The translations under genes were made by a program, and so were the position numbers. A stretch of DNA of 64,000 nt, from the NCBI GenBank assembly GCA_030141605.1, contig JAQGDQ010000002.1, positions 1,346,501-1,410,500 on the forward strand. The letters are read 5' to 3'. Shown here in pieces: positions 1-12,300 of this stretch; positions within the stretch are counted from its first letter, which is position 1; every line of letters begins with the position of its first letter. The notes under the pieces are model-generated. The model searched no databases, had not been told where the DNA came from, and worked only from the letters and a program-made list of their open reading frames with translations. The stretch comes from Tubiluchus corallicola. Lineage: Eukaryota > Priapulida > Priapulimorpha > Priapulimorphida > Tubiluchidae.

Positions 1-13
1 ATTCTATTTTTAG

Positions 14-3000
14 AATGTGAGAACCATCGTGATACTTGTCGTCAATGGGCAGACAGCGGTGAATGTGAAATTAATCCAAGTTATATGCTAAATGAATGTA
101 GACAAGCTTGCAGAATCTGTAGTGGTGAGTTTTTACACTAAATTTGAGTAGTTTATGTGTCAGTCACATGAACATTTGCTCAAGTCTAATAACAGCAAAA
201 CGAAGATGATAAAATAAGCAAAACTTCGCCATTAATTGCATTAAAATTTTCAACAAAAGATCTAAATCCCAAAAATGCATTCGCTGAACATCTGTTATGC
301 TAGCACACCAACTGTCCGAAATGTCCACGTAGAATAATGAGCGTGTTTGGTAGCTATGCCAATAAGAATTTACCCAAAAGATGAAGCAACAAATTAAAAA
401 GAGAGGTTTTCGACTTGAGAATAAATCGTACTTATTCGATTGAGCTAAATCCATCGAGTTCATCAACAACGTTGATGCCATATTTATTTCCTATATGAGC
501 AACGGAGTGACGATGACAGGTGCAGTTCATTTAAAGCTGGAGGAAAGTACTGTCAAAACTTATTCATTTATACCTGAAGTGAATAAACGCCTCACGTTCA
601 GCATTTTGGTAAAATTTATTTTATTCCAACGCATCACCTTTGAGCGCTGAAGTCTTTATTTTAACAATACAGAACCTTGCCCAACATTAACCAGGTTAAA
701 ACATTAATCAGGATTCGCATTGATACTGGTCTGATCTTCAACTTGTGAAGCTAAGAATGCACATATTTGGGGCTAGCACATTTTTCGTTACTAGTAGCTA
801 ATACATCCAATTTGACAAAGGGCAGGGTCAAGACATGAGATAATAAAAATGTGCAAATGCAAATAAATCTGTGAAACCATGTATCAAAGCCTCACATGCT
901 ATTAGCCGTGAAAACCATCTAGACATTAGTAGACAAAGCCATTTCCACCAATTTTGGGCTTTAGTGGATCAAACGGCCACTTTGTTGATCATGCATGAGT
1001 ACGCAAAAATCGCTATTTTGTCACAACCGAGTGGAGATATTGTTGAAAATTCCATATTTGCTTTACTACTAAATACATTATTTTCAAACATATACCGTAA
1101 TACTCACTCCCTTCCATATAAGAAAATTGAAAGCCTATTTTCAATTTTTTATTGGCGGAGGGCAGTCAGCTGTGTCCCTCCTTTTAGTGTCAAGATATAA
1201 CAGTTCCACGCTGTTGTAACCGCAGTGTACTGTGTACGAATACATTAAACTAACAACTGGCTATATAAAATAAGCCATCATCTAAAATCAACAAACAATT
1301 AAATGTTAAATAAGTTAATAGAATTCATTTTTACCAAAATTTTCGTGTAAAGTATACCAGTGGGCGGATTGAACTATAATGTTGATACGTAACCAGTGGT
1401 GTAAAACAAATGTTAAAATGACACTTTTTTATTTTCGAAAGGATGAATGCTGTATAAAGTCTTTTAGAGTTCGCATTTAGCGTAAATGATGTCGCTCTAC
1501 GGGAAGCTAGGTGGTTAAGTCCCAGGCATCGCGAGACTATTGGAACGGATCCGGGTTCCAGCGCGGATCCGTCTCAGGATGTATAAAGCGGCATATAAGT
1601 TATGAAATACTACAGCAGACGAGAAAAGTAAAAAGATACGAGTGTAAAATAAACTTAATGAAATAAAATAAAATAAATAACCAGTAGTTCCATGACATGT
1701 GAACAGACTTTTGTACAAAAATTAGCAAGCCTACAGCATTCACCTTTACAGACAGACTGTCAGGTTGGAATAGTCAAATTACGGCATGCATTCCGTTTCA
1801 TATAGGTACATTTGCATTACTGGGCTTCTCAACCATACCCATTACTAACATTAGGGGGTTGGTCAAAATCTGCCTTCGTAACAATATCAAAATATCCGCA
1901 TATTTAGGAGCTATAAATTTGTAGTGTACATGGGTCAAGAATCTGTCTCGGTCTCACTTGGCCTATTTAGGAAGTGCATGATTAGGTCACTGTTTAACCT
2001 TATTTACATTAGGCACCCAACTCAGGAACTATAGGAATAGTCTCATGGCGATATATAAATGAATGTCAGTCGAACACAAAATAAACACCAGTCAAAATCC
2101 AAAAAGCTACAGATATCAGAACCTGGCTGTTAAACACCGATCGAAACCTAACCAAACCCAAATAAGATTATTATACAGTGGTCAAGAATATGACTAAAAT
2201 TCATCATCATGCAGAAGTCAGTATATAATTGGTATTCAATGCTCGGAATCTGTTCAACACACAACGACCAATGAATAATGTCAGACCGTTAAATACAATA
2301 GACAGAATCTGAACAACACACAAAGTGTTCACAGACGTTGTCTCAGTTGTGATCCTGACAGTTTGACTACAACAAGATTTCATTCAACAATATGTGCATG
2401 AATAAACATTTGCTTTTTTTCAGTCGTAACATGTTTCAAAATTGTAATAGTTCATTTGATATGTCATCTGATGTGTACTAACAAACAAAACTGAGATACG
2501 TGCGACAACTGTTTCTCTGCAACAAAATTTGGATCAATAATGTGTGTGAACAATGACTATTATTTCAGGTGTGACATGTCCTGAAATTGTAATCGCTCAT
2601 GCTACCAAATCAAGTAACGCTAGAGAACATCTAGATTCAGTAACAATCACTTGCTATCCAGGTTACGAGTACAGTGGTGGAAATAGCTACGTCGTTAACT
2701 GCCTGTCAAGTGGGGAGTGGTCAGTAACAGTAGAAGACTGTTCAGGTAAAGTTAATTTCCAATTCAAAATCCATTTGGCTGTAAATTCCGATAGTGCACA
2801 AAATGTATCACAACATATTTGAACTGCTCGAAAACGTTGCTGTCCTTTAACTGTAATCACAGTTATAAAAATGCTAAATGTCAAACTGTAGCAAATTACA
2901 TAGTCCACTGGTAAAACGTACAGAGCAAACGTCTTTACTACATAGCGAGAAACATGCCGATTGAAACTGTCGAAATAAAACTAGGACGACAACCTAGTTT

Positions 3001-4568
3001 CCAACTTATGGACTTGTTGAAGGTAGCAGGATAGTCTTGATTTAAACCAGTTTTTTACTTATATTTTACAGACATAGACGAGTGCTTTTCTAATACTCAC
3101 AATTGTGCATTGGCTACTGCTACTTGTGAGAATACGCCTGGAAGCTTTACATGTGACTGTATCCAGCATTACTTCGGAGATGGTGTTCAGTGTGAACGTT
3201 AGTATTTCGCATTGCTAACTGTATAATATATTATACCTCAACTTCCATTATTTAAATAGCTAAAAGAAAGTTTTATAATAAAATAGTTAATAAATTGTCC
3301 TCTGACAAAGAATTTCTATAAAATGCTGTTATTTTTACGAAATCAGTTGTCAGCCCATTTGTTCAAAAATTTATTAATTAGTGATTTTATGGTCATTGGC
3401 ATATTTAGGCTGTAAGAAACAATCTGATACAAAAAAATCTTATCATTATTTGTAATACATGAAATTCTCTAAAATGGGGAGGCACTCGTTTCATTTTCTG
3501 GTTCAATATGTAAAAATATCTTGAATTTTTTTATAATATAATATTTTATGAGCACTACTAGAAAAGAAAAATATGCATTAGACTCAGTTTTTTGGCACAT
3601 CATGCAAAATAACCACTTACTGAATTTAGCCAAATATTATGATATCTAGTTGAATACAGTTATAATATTAATAACATTTCGAAACATATAATGTCGTGTT
3701 TCTATGAATGTCTCAAAAACAAGCATCACAATTTGTATGATTTTATACATCACAAGATTATGAAGACCCGCTTGTGACTCCGCAAAATTTGATGATTGTG
3801 GTTAGGGTCTCCAAAGATCATGCCAAAATAACAAAAATGACTTCTTCCACGTTGTCAATGGACGTTATTGCATCGTACCATAGACACGGACAAATTAGCC
3901 GAAATCATAACCTGATGTAAGTGTGATGATGCATTACATCTACAAAGATTTTAAGATGCTCATAATACGACTACACTGTCCAAGCCACATCCATACTGCA
4001 TTTCTACGGTAATCTATTCCTTCGATTATTTCATGGCAACGACTTGGAAAATGCTTAAGATTTTTCTGCAACCACGAAGACCTTCAAGACCATAATGCAT
4101 CCCTAGCTGTTCCAATTACATTGTTACTAATATCTAGAAGATCACCTTACGGTAATCTCATGAAAACCTGGGCAATATATAAGGTTGTAGTGAGGTCTTC
4201 AGTCAGTGTGATGCGGGTTTTACTGATTACCTTTAGTGTATTTCTGAGTGAGGCTGGTGTTGTTTCTTTACTTGTGCTTTATACATACATCTAGCTAATT
4301 TACAATAAATGCTATTTACATTTCAGGTGCTCTACAAGGTAGATACCAATATGTTGGGCCAAAGCTGACTGGACAAACAGGTATTTTAAATACTGTTGTC
4401 AGAAGTACAAAGCTGAGATGTCAAGCTCACTGTGTGCAAGAAAGTGCATGTCAAGCATTCAGTTATAACACTGTAAACAATTATTGTGAGATTTACTCAG
4501 GAAAGAGGTTGGGAGGGGATGCCACTTTACCGCTTGATGACTGGATGTATTTCGAAATAGAAGACTGA
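14..4568 (+). CDS. ShK-sushi-EGF-PAN domain protein, 3' part of gene
   Basis: Four exons join in frame: 14-124, 2569-2745, 3072-3197 and 4327-4568 (TGA). The first encodes a ShK domain with six cysteines, W and the NPxYM core. The second is a sushi/CCP domain with four cysteines and a late W. The third is a calcium-binding EGF domain starting DIDEC. The fourth is a PAN/apple-like domain. All internal borders are phase 1, and each exon carries one domain, as in mosaic extracellular proteins. The start lies upstream of the window, so signal peptide and full length are unknown. From the families, a secreted or membrane-anchored adhesion or matrix protein is likely; the substrate or partner cannot be told. 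A PAN domain at the very C-terminus with no membrane segment after it suggests secretion. Introns 1 and 3 (125-2568 and 3198-4326) hold a SINE-like repeat (1488-1682) and otherwise nothing I recognise. Confidence 0.85.
1488..1682 (+). mobile_element. possible tRNA-derived SINE
   Basis: In intron 1 of the ShK-EGF-PAN gene. A tRNA-like head has an A-box-like TGGTTAAGTCC and a B-box-like GGGTTCCAGC about 35 bases later. It is followed by an unrelated body and a tail of AAATA units near 1660-1680. Head, body and A-rich tail fit a tRNA-derived SINE. The B box departs from consensus at several bases, so the copy is old or the call is wrong. Confidence 0.42.
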
Positions 4569-4587
4569 GCAAAACAATATAGTGGTA

Positions 4588-4593
4588 AATAAA
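4588..4593 (+). terminator. poly(A) signal AATAAA of the ShK-EGF-PAN gene
   Basis: A canonical AATAAA lies 20 bases after the TGA stop at 4566-4568, which supports this being the true last exon. Confidence 0.6.
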
Positions 4594-5925
4594 ACAAATA
4601 CAAATTTATAAAGACTTAAAAAAGGAAAAACGTTTTTTTCTAGAAATTAAGAAATACTAAAAATACTAAAACATACCAAATTTAACTATATGTTATCTTT
4701 ATTGTTTCAGTCACCATTTAATAAGTTATGACAATAAATGTGTTATACTGCAACATCACCAACAACCTTGTGCAGTCAGACATACAAACACTTGAAAGCT
4801 TGTTTGGTCTTACTGTAAAGTAATCTCTATGGATAACAATGCAAACAAAAGAGCTAACTGCTTTTTAGTAAAGCTTCTTTATGAGCACTTAGCTATTCTA
4901 GAAAATTTATCAAGCCTAATCACTTTAGTGCTACACCCTGTAAAATTTTGGCAAATGCATAATAACTTATAGTAAAAGATAAGTTGCAACATTATAAAAG
5001 AAATTCTATGCTACAGAAGCTCATTAATCTTAGTCCTATAGCATATATGTAATGGATACACAAACACGTTACTGGCATTATTATTACTTTACCTTTATCC
5101 GCAATAACATATTGCTCATTTTGCACCCACTCCAGTTTCCATCTATGAAGTCAGACTTTCAAGAAGTATTTTCACAAAAACCAGTTGATTATGTTTCGTG
5201 AGACTACCATTTTTGTTATTGCAAATGATCTCATTTAGGTATGTTAAAAAACTATTTAAATATTTTTTCTTCAGGTAATTGGAAAGAAGATACAAAATAA
5301 GGCTGTTTATGTTATATAGCATAAAGTATGTTGCATAACAATAGCATAAATTATGCTTATGTTATGTAGTACAAAGCCTACATTTAATAATTATATGTAC
5401 AGTGATCCCAATAAATTATATGAAAGTAGTTAGTACAGTTCCGGTATAAATGATGGCATTATCATTTGTACCTACCATTTATAGACTGTACAAATTATTT
5501 TGCTAAGTTTTGATACATACAAAAACTTCACAGATACAAAATATTTTCTGAGGTGAATATAACTTTAAGTGGGGAACATAAGATTCGAAAAACACCCTTA
5601 ATAAAATACTTTCTGAGATGAAAATAAGTTTAAGCAAAGAACACAAAATTCGAAAAACATGGTTAGGATGCGTAATATGCTCAACGCTACCTGTTTCTTG
5701 AATCAACTGACAGCAGAGGATACTCCTGGTATGAACTGCTTCAATATGTTGTTCAAAACAAGTAGAGATGTTTGTAAACCAGGAGCCATGTTGCTTTCTA
5801 GCCAAACGTCTCGATATTGGTCAATCAAAGATAATAATCTATGAAACAAAGAATAATTTTGTGTAATAATGAATGAAGAATTATGCATGTTTATAAAGTA
5901 TTATCAATGTCAAGAATCTGCATTT

Positions 5926-6005
<80 letters not shown>

Positions 6006-6309
6006 ATACAATAATGCAAGAAAGATCATTTTACTTGTAAAAAGTTATCTACATGGTTTCCATTACACAGTTATACATGGAGTTTTTACCAACTCTTCAA
6101 AAACACAAACGATGAAAGTACTCTTGTATGTACTTATTCCTGGACACTCTGGCCTTTCATACATATTTGTGTTTTTGTTGCACAACAGTTTTGATGGCAC
6201 AATGTTTAGATCTTATAGTATGAAAGAAATAATTTGCTCCTTACTGTTGTCAATGTATATTGATGATGTACATGACTATTTTAACTACTTTGTGAATTTA
6301 ATTACTGCT
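4594..6309. other. intergenic DNA between convergent genes
   Basis: AT-rich sequence between the ends of two genes that point at each other. Apart from the CT/AT microsatellite at 5925-5998 I see no gene or recognisable repeat. Short open frames here lack splice context and protein-like composition. Confidence 0.6.
5925..5998. repeat. (CT)n(AT)n compound microsatellite
   Basis: About 11 CT units run directly into about 25 AT units. Likely length-variable between individuals. Confidence 0.97.
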
Positions 6310-9300
6310 TTAATAAATTTTACCAACTTTAATAAAACTTGCATACTTGTTTGCTAAGTCAGTCTTATTTGTAGCAGTGAGATTCGCAATGCCAGCATTA
6401 ATAACACGAAGGCCTAAAGTGTTCTCATTTGGAGTGCGACCATTGTTTACCAATGCTCTTCCTATCCTGAAAACAATATTGAACACATTGATAAATGGCA
6501 CAAATGGTTACCTAAAAACAAAAATTATTGACAGGTCTTTCAATTAATGTAGCCCCACAGAATACTAAAACAGAAAAATAGCTTGCCCATTCATGGAGTG
6601 TAGCGTGTAAATACAATGCAACATGTTTACATTGATACCTTCAGGATGGACCTCAAGCTGGAAAAAATTGATGTTATTTGGTTGATGTACACATTTTTTG
6701 AGTTGCAGAAAATGAAAAATTCTGTTGCATTTAATACAGAAAACAACATTTTATGTAAAGTATTACCAAACTTTTGTCTAATTAAGGTTAAAAGCCTCAT
6801 ATTTAGTGGGCCACACCCACTAAAGGATTGCAGTATTCGCGGTTAAATAAAAGCCCAGCAAATGTCGAACTATACGTAATACTTAAAGACGAACATGCAT
6901 CTGGTACTATTAGTTTTTGAGCTCCACAATAGAGCACGAGCACACGAATAGACTTTTTATTGTATGATGGGGATTAGGTTAAATGAGACCTATCTCTGAA
7001 CCTGACCTAGAACTTCTTTCTGACTTTCTTAATGCAATGTAGATCACTTAGTGAAAGAATCACCCAAGTGTGTGACTAACTAGAGTTGTCTATGATTAAC
7101 ATTGAGACACCTGGTGCCCACATGATGAGTACATGAAAATGATGATGATGATGATGATGATGATAACAATGATAATGACAATAGTGGTGATGAAAAATAT
7201 GAGGATGATAAACTATTGTAAGTAAACAATATAAACATGTGCAGGAAACTGCAGTCAATGGAAGAGAAAATACTTCCTTACTTGCAAGCTAACAGCATGA
7301 GTTCGGTTGTAAGCTGAATCTCTGCAAGAAGATCTGCTGCACGCCGACAAGTAAGATGAGATTTTGGTAACATCACTTGACACCTTCTGACATGTCGCAT
7401 GGCTTTCTGCAAAATAAATGATATGTAGTTACATTAACATGCTTGAATGCATGCTCCTTTTTATAAGAAATTTAATACTATTAAGACAAAAAAGTGATTA
7501 GAATAAGTTAACAGATTAACAGCTAACTTAATTAGTCGTTAAGATAAGCAATAAAAAATGAAGACTAATGAAATCTGTTTTTGTTACCAAATGACAATAA
7601 ATATCTGTACAGGACATGTACTAAACATATAATCTAATCCAAATCATAGATAATCAAGAGTTGTTGATAATAATAATTATAATAATCATAATGATAAGAT
7701 GAGACACCACTAATTATGGTATCATTCATAACTGAGTTGGCAGTAAGGCCAGATCCACCAAATACCTAAAACTAAGCTACCTTAGAATATTATGTTACTT
7801 TAGTAACCCTAAGATAGGGAAGAAAGTTTTGTTAGTAAATGTCGATGTATGAGAATAAGCGAAGCTAACAGTACTCTCTTATATTTAACAATTATTCATG
7901 AGGAAACTGGTGAGGCTGGCACTATGATGCTGGGAGGAATAAAACAAGCTTCTACTATACTATAAATTTGGGCATTATAGTCATCAATTTTGATACACAT
8001 GTTGCTTTGAAAGTTTATATAGTAAATGTCTGAAGGAATGAAAAATCTAAAATTGGGACCTTCTCTGTGGTATAATGGTTAGTACAGCAACCTGATTTTT
8101 CTCAAGCTACTAATTTATTTTGGTTAAAAGCAGTTAACCTGCCTCAACAGAAACAGAACACAAGAGTCATTAATTTGTTTCCATATTCAATGTAAGATTT
8201 AAAAATAAATGGGTAACTCCAATTAGCAGGAGGAAAATGCAAAACTTAACAAGCAAAATATATCACTTATATATACATAAGAAAAAACTGACACCTCAGA
8301 TGGATTGAGAAAAAACAAGAAACAGGAAAATGAAGTTTATAAATAAAACAGAAGTAAAAAAGAAACATAATTATCAAAATATTAGCCAAAAAACTACCTG
8401 AAACGTATCACAAGTCAAGTTCTCTAAGTCCACTGAATCGGGATTAGATAAAAACTGATAAAGAGCACCACCATTTGGAGCAGGCAAATTCCCATTATCA
8501 TGGCTATCTTGTCCTCTAGCTGAACGGAGAACATATGTCTCAGCACGGCCAAGTTCAATCATTACCTGACCGAAGAGTGATTCCGTATCCATGGCTATGT
8601 ACGTATTTAACAGATTAGCCAGATTTCCATGAACAAAATCCTAAAACAAAAAAGGAATTCGTGTATACCACAAGGGGGCAATAAAAAGTCCTTAATTGTG
8701 GGTTTTGCAAGTACCTGTTTAATGTATATTTCAAACACAACAATCCATGTAAACAATTTGCTAGTGTAACTAGCATGGCATAAGTCTGTGGCCATGTCGC
8801 TTTTGTAACTTCCAACTAATGAAGTTACTTGAGCACTATTGGTACACAATTTCAAGACAAATTCCTCACAACTTTGAAAGTTTTATTTAATAATCTATCA
8901 CAAGCTAATTAAAACCAAGCAGTGACAAATCTTAATCATGGCCCATTTTAATAGATGAATTTGACACTCTGATGCTCTCGCATTATCTGTGCATTCAGCT
9001 CTCTGAATTAATTGGATAACTACAGCTGCAGCGAGTTCACTAAATGAGTGAAAGACATTAACAAACAGAAAGCAGGAATGTTAGAACTTTAGAAGTTACA
9101 GAAACCAAATCATCCATTTTAGTTCAGTAAAATCCTCTAAGCATGTTAATTTCTGGTACAGGACCAAAATTAAGTAAAAAACAATAAAACACAAAAAAAA
9201 AATCAGGCAACTTTTGCAAGATGAATAATACTTGCAAAAATTCTTGAAAAGCTTAGTCGTATTAATGTTTAAATAAACGACTTTTCAAAAACAGAAATTA

Positions 9301-12300
9301 TGCTTAGAAATTAGTAAAAGACAAATGACAAACCCAATGCGTATCGTGATTCCAGCTCAGTCCTGCACCAGTCACAAAGCCAGTCCAGCTTATGGTTTTG
9401 TGAGTCACATGACCGGTGCCCGCCCAGTCAACAACTACAACTCCCAAAGCTCCTTGCTGAGCAACAGACTGCGCTGCATGATAAACATTGCCCACTGCAG
9501 CTTCAGGACAACCAGCAATGCTACAGTAATGGAAAAGTTCTGAATTACAGTCATAATTCACGCCGTGAAATTGCCATAAGGTGTTATGGTAGTTTCACAA
9601 AGAACCATATGATCATTAGTCAATGACACTGGGGTCATTAAAAATATTTATTTGGGGTCAAAAAAGTATGATACCTTGACAATATTAATAGGTTTTAACA
9701 TAATTAAATTGAAGACATTTCTTAAATTCAGTACAATCTTTTCTCGCAATAAAATTATTTTGCCACTTACAATCATTCCTCTGATTCTAAAACTGACTCC
9801 TCAAAAACATTAATCCTTAATGTCAGTAGACCAACGTAGATTAGTAAATCAAGCAATAAATGAAAAAAAGGAGTAACTGGAAAGTAAATTATTTCAAATC
9901 ACTTCCCAAGGGTGATTCAAAGATGTCATGGGTAACCATTTAACTTGCATTGTCTCTAAAATACTTTAAGCAATTTTTGAAACTAAGTCAGCCTGTGATA
10001 AAAGTGAATGATCTTAAATAAATGTCAGGTCAACAGGCATAATTCTCCAAACTTTGTGTTTACGATAATTTATTACTTAAGAAATCAAGAGTGAATCCAT
10101 TCTGGAAAGCAGTTATTTACCTGTTCCATGCAGCAGTACCTGCACATACTGCAAAGCTGACCCCATTTTCATGTAATGGTTTGCATACATGATGATAATC
10201 AAATGCAGCCTAGAATGAACATTAAAATAAAAGCTTTATTAGCAATCATAATACAACACAAAAAAAAACAATTAAATATGCTGCAACCACTGAGTATATC
10301 TTACGTACTATAATGATGCATGCTATGAATGCTTTGTGTAAAATACTAATAATAATATAATAACACTGGGAGTCACATTATACTCAACCTATATATAGCA
10401 AAAAATCTCTATCATATGTCTTTCTATCAGTATATTCTTTTTCTAAGCACTTAGTTTTGAATTTCAATACAAACAATCAATCTTTTTACATTTCACATTC
10501 ATTCTTCAAAGCAAAGAAATAATTTATCATTTAGAAACGTATGTTGGCAAAGTCTAAAAAATATATTCTCATACAACATTTTCACAATCACAACTTTGTA
10601 CCTCAAATCCATATAGAAGCAGCATGAAGTTAGGAGGAAGCTGCAGAGCAAAATGCACATTATCATGGAAACTGTTACTACACAGCATCATAGTGCTTTT
10701 ACTGCTAAAAGGCAATAGTTTATAGATGGCAGTGCAATCAAAATCTTCCTGGTTGATCAACAAACTCGACAAACGTGGTCCCAAGTGAACAAACCTGTAA
10801 AAGTAAAACTGAAGTAGTTATTCTCTAATGAAAAAAACCTATGTAGGACATTTTTGCTGTCAATAACCAAAAATTAGGATAGGAGAAATTTTGCAGCAGT
10901 CAAGGTTTAAGTTAAGTTTAAATTAACATGTGAAAAATCATTGGTTTAATCTATTTGAAAGTAACTATTCTAGTAATACCAAGTGATTAATGAAAATGCA
11001 ATTGTGTCCCATTAAGTGCCCAAATTAATAAACACGCAGACTGAGTTTCAAAAACGAAATTGCAGTATACAGGTAATAGAAAACAGGAACAACGGGTGAA
11101 GTTAAAAAGAGTGAAGTTATAGAGAAGATATACAAAAATGGCAGAGTGATCAGCAGGGTGAGACAGCGCTGTAATAGGATTTAAGCAACTATCAATATAA
11201 GATGAATAGCAAGAGCCTTCTTGGAAAATTGGAATGGTGCATTCTAACTCTCCAGTCAGTTTATTTCTACAGTCTACCTAGCCGATAAGAAACTCAGCTT
11301 TAGTCGCTCAGTGATGGGAGTTGAGCTAGCCAACATTTTTGCCAGCTGCGAAGATTTTCACTCTTGCGAACAAACCACTTGCATAGCAGTGTCTAGTTTT
11401 TTGCTGGATTATTGATGTGTTCACCTGTTCTCGGACAAATTTCTTTTATTTTAGAATTCTGCATAGTGGATTTATATTATATTTGGAATAAATCCATTGC
11501 TCTTTTATAATAATAAAAACTTGATCTCCAATGCATTATATGAATTTGTACATCAGCTTTTTCTATGTGTATAAGCAACATGAGTTATTTAAAAAATTTG
11601 TATCCATAATTTAACAGTTAATTAACAATTTATCATTTATTTAGTTAACAAAAATTCGTAGCTTTAACTGACTTAGTAGATTTTTTCTTTAAGCGAACTC
11701 AGCTGAAAAGTCAATCAACTTCAGCGAACTAACTGATTTACTGTGCGAGTCAGCTGATGTAGTAGCAACTATTTAGATTTCAAAATTTTGTCAGTAATAA
11801 AACTCAGAACAAGACATCTTTTTTGTTTTACCGATATTACATTATTTTCAAAATTTTAGTTTTCGCTCATGCAAAATAGTCTATAACTAGCACGTCATGT
11901 AAATGTCTTATGCAATTTACAAGTGCTATCCGCAACGACAACACAAATTGAAAATCACTGCTCCTGAAAGAATCCATGACTGTGCTAACCAAGGTCATTA
12001 TACTAAACTTTAAGAAGATCGTTCTAGACTTAAGTTGCTGCTGTGAAGTACATTCACACTGAGCCCCCAAATTCAAGCTACAGTAAAACTAGAACAAAGT
12101 TACTTACTCAGCTGACGGAAATGAAGTGATAAAATCATCAAATGCAGAGTGCATTTGGTCAAGATCATCATAGCACGTTCGCGGATCAACGTCAATAACT
12201 GGCACGAGCTGACAGCACCGTTCATGTGCGAAATAGTCTAACTCCAGCAACTCACTGCATAGTAAATGAAAACGAGCTCAAGCACTATTTCATTATTGCT

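Noticed and set aside
6616-6846. 76-codon open frame near the end of the ankyrin-GH20 gene
   Set aside because: Plus-strand frame within that gene's last intron with no signals or recognisable sequence.
8050-8100. tRNA-like 5' half (TGGTATAATGGTTAGTAC, A-box match)
   Set aside because: No B box or matching 3' half follows, so it cannot fold as a tRNA; at most a worn tRNA or SINE scrap.
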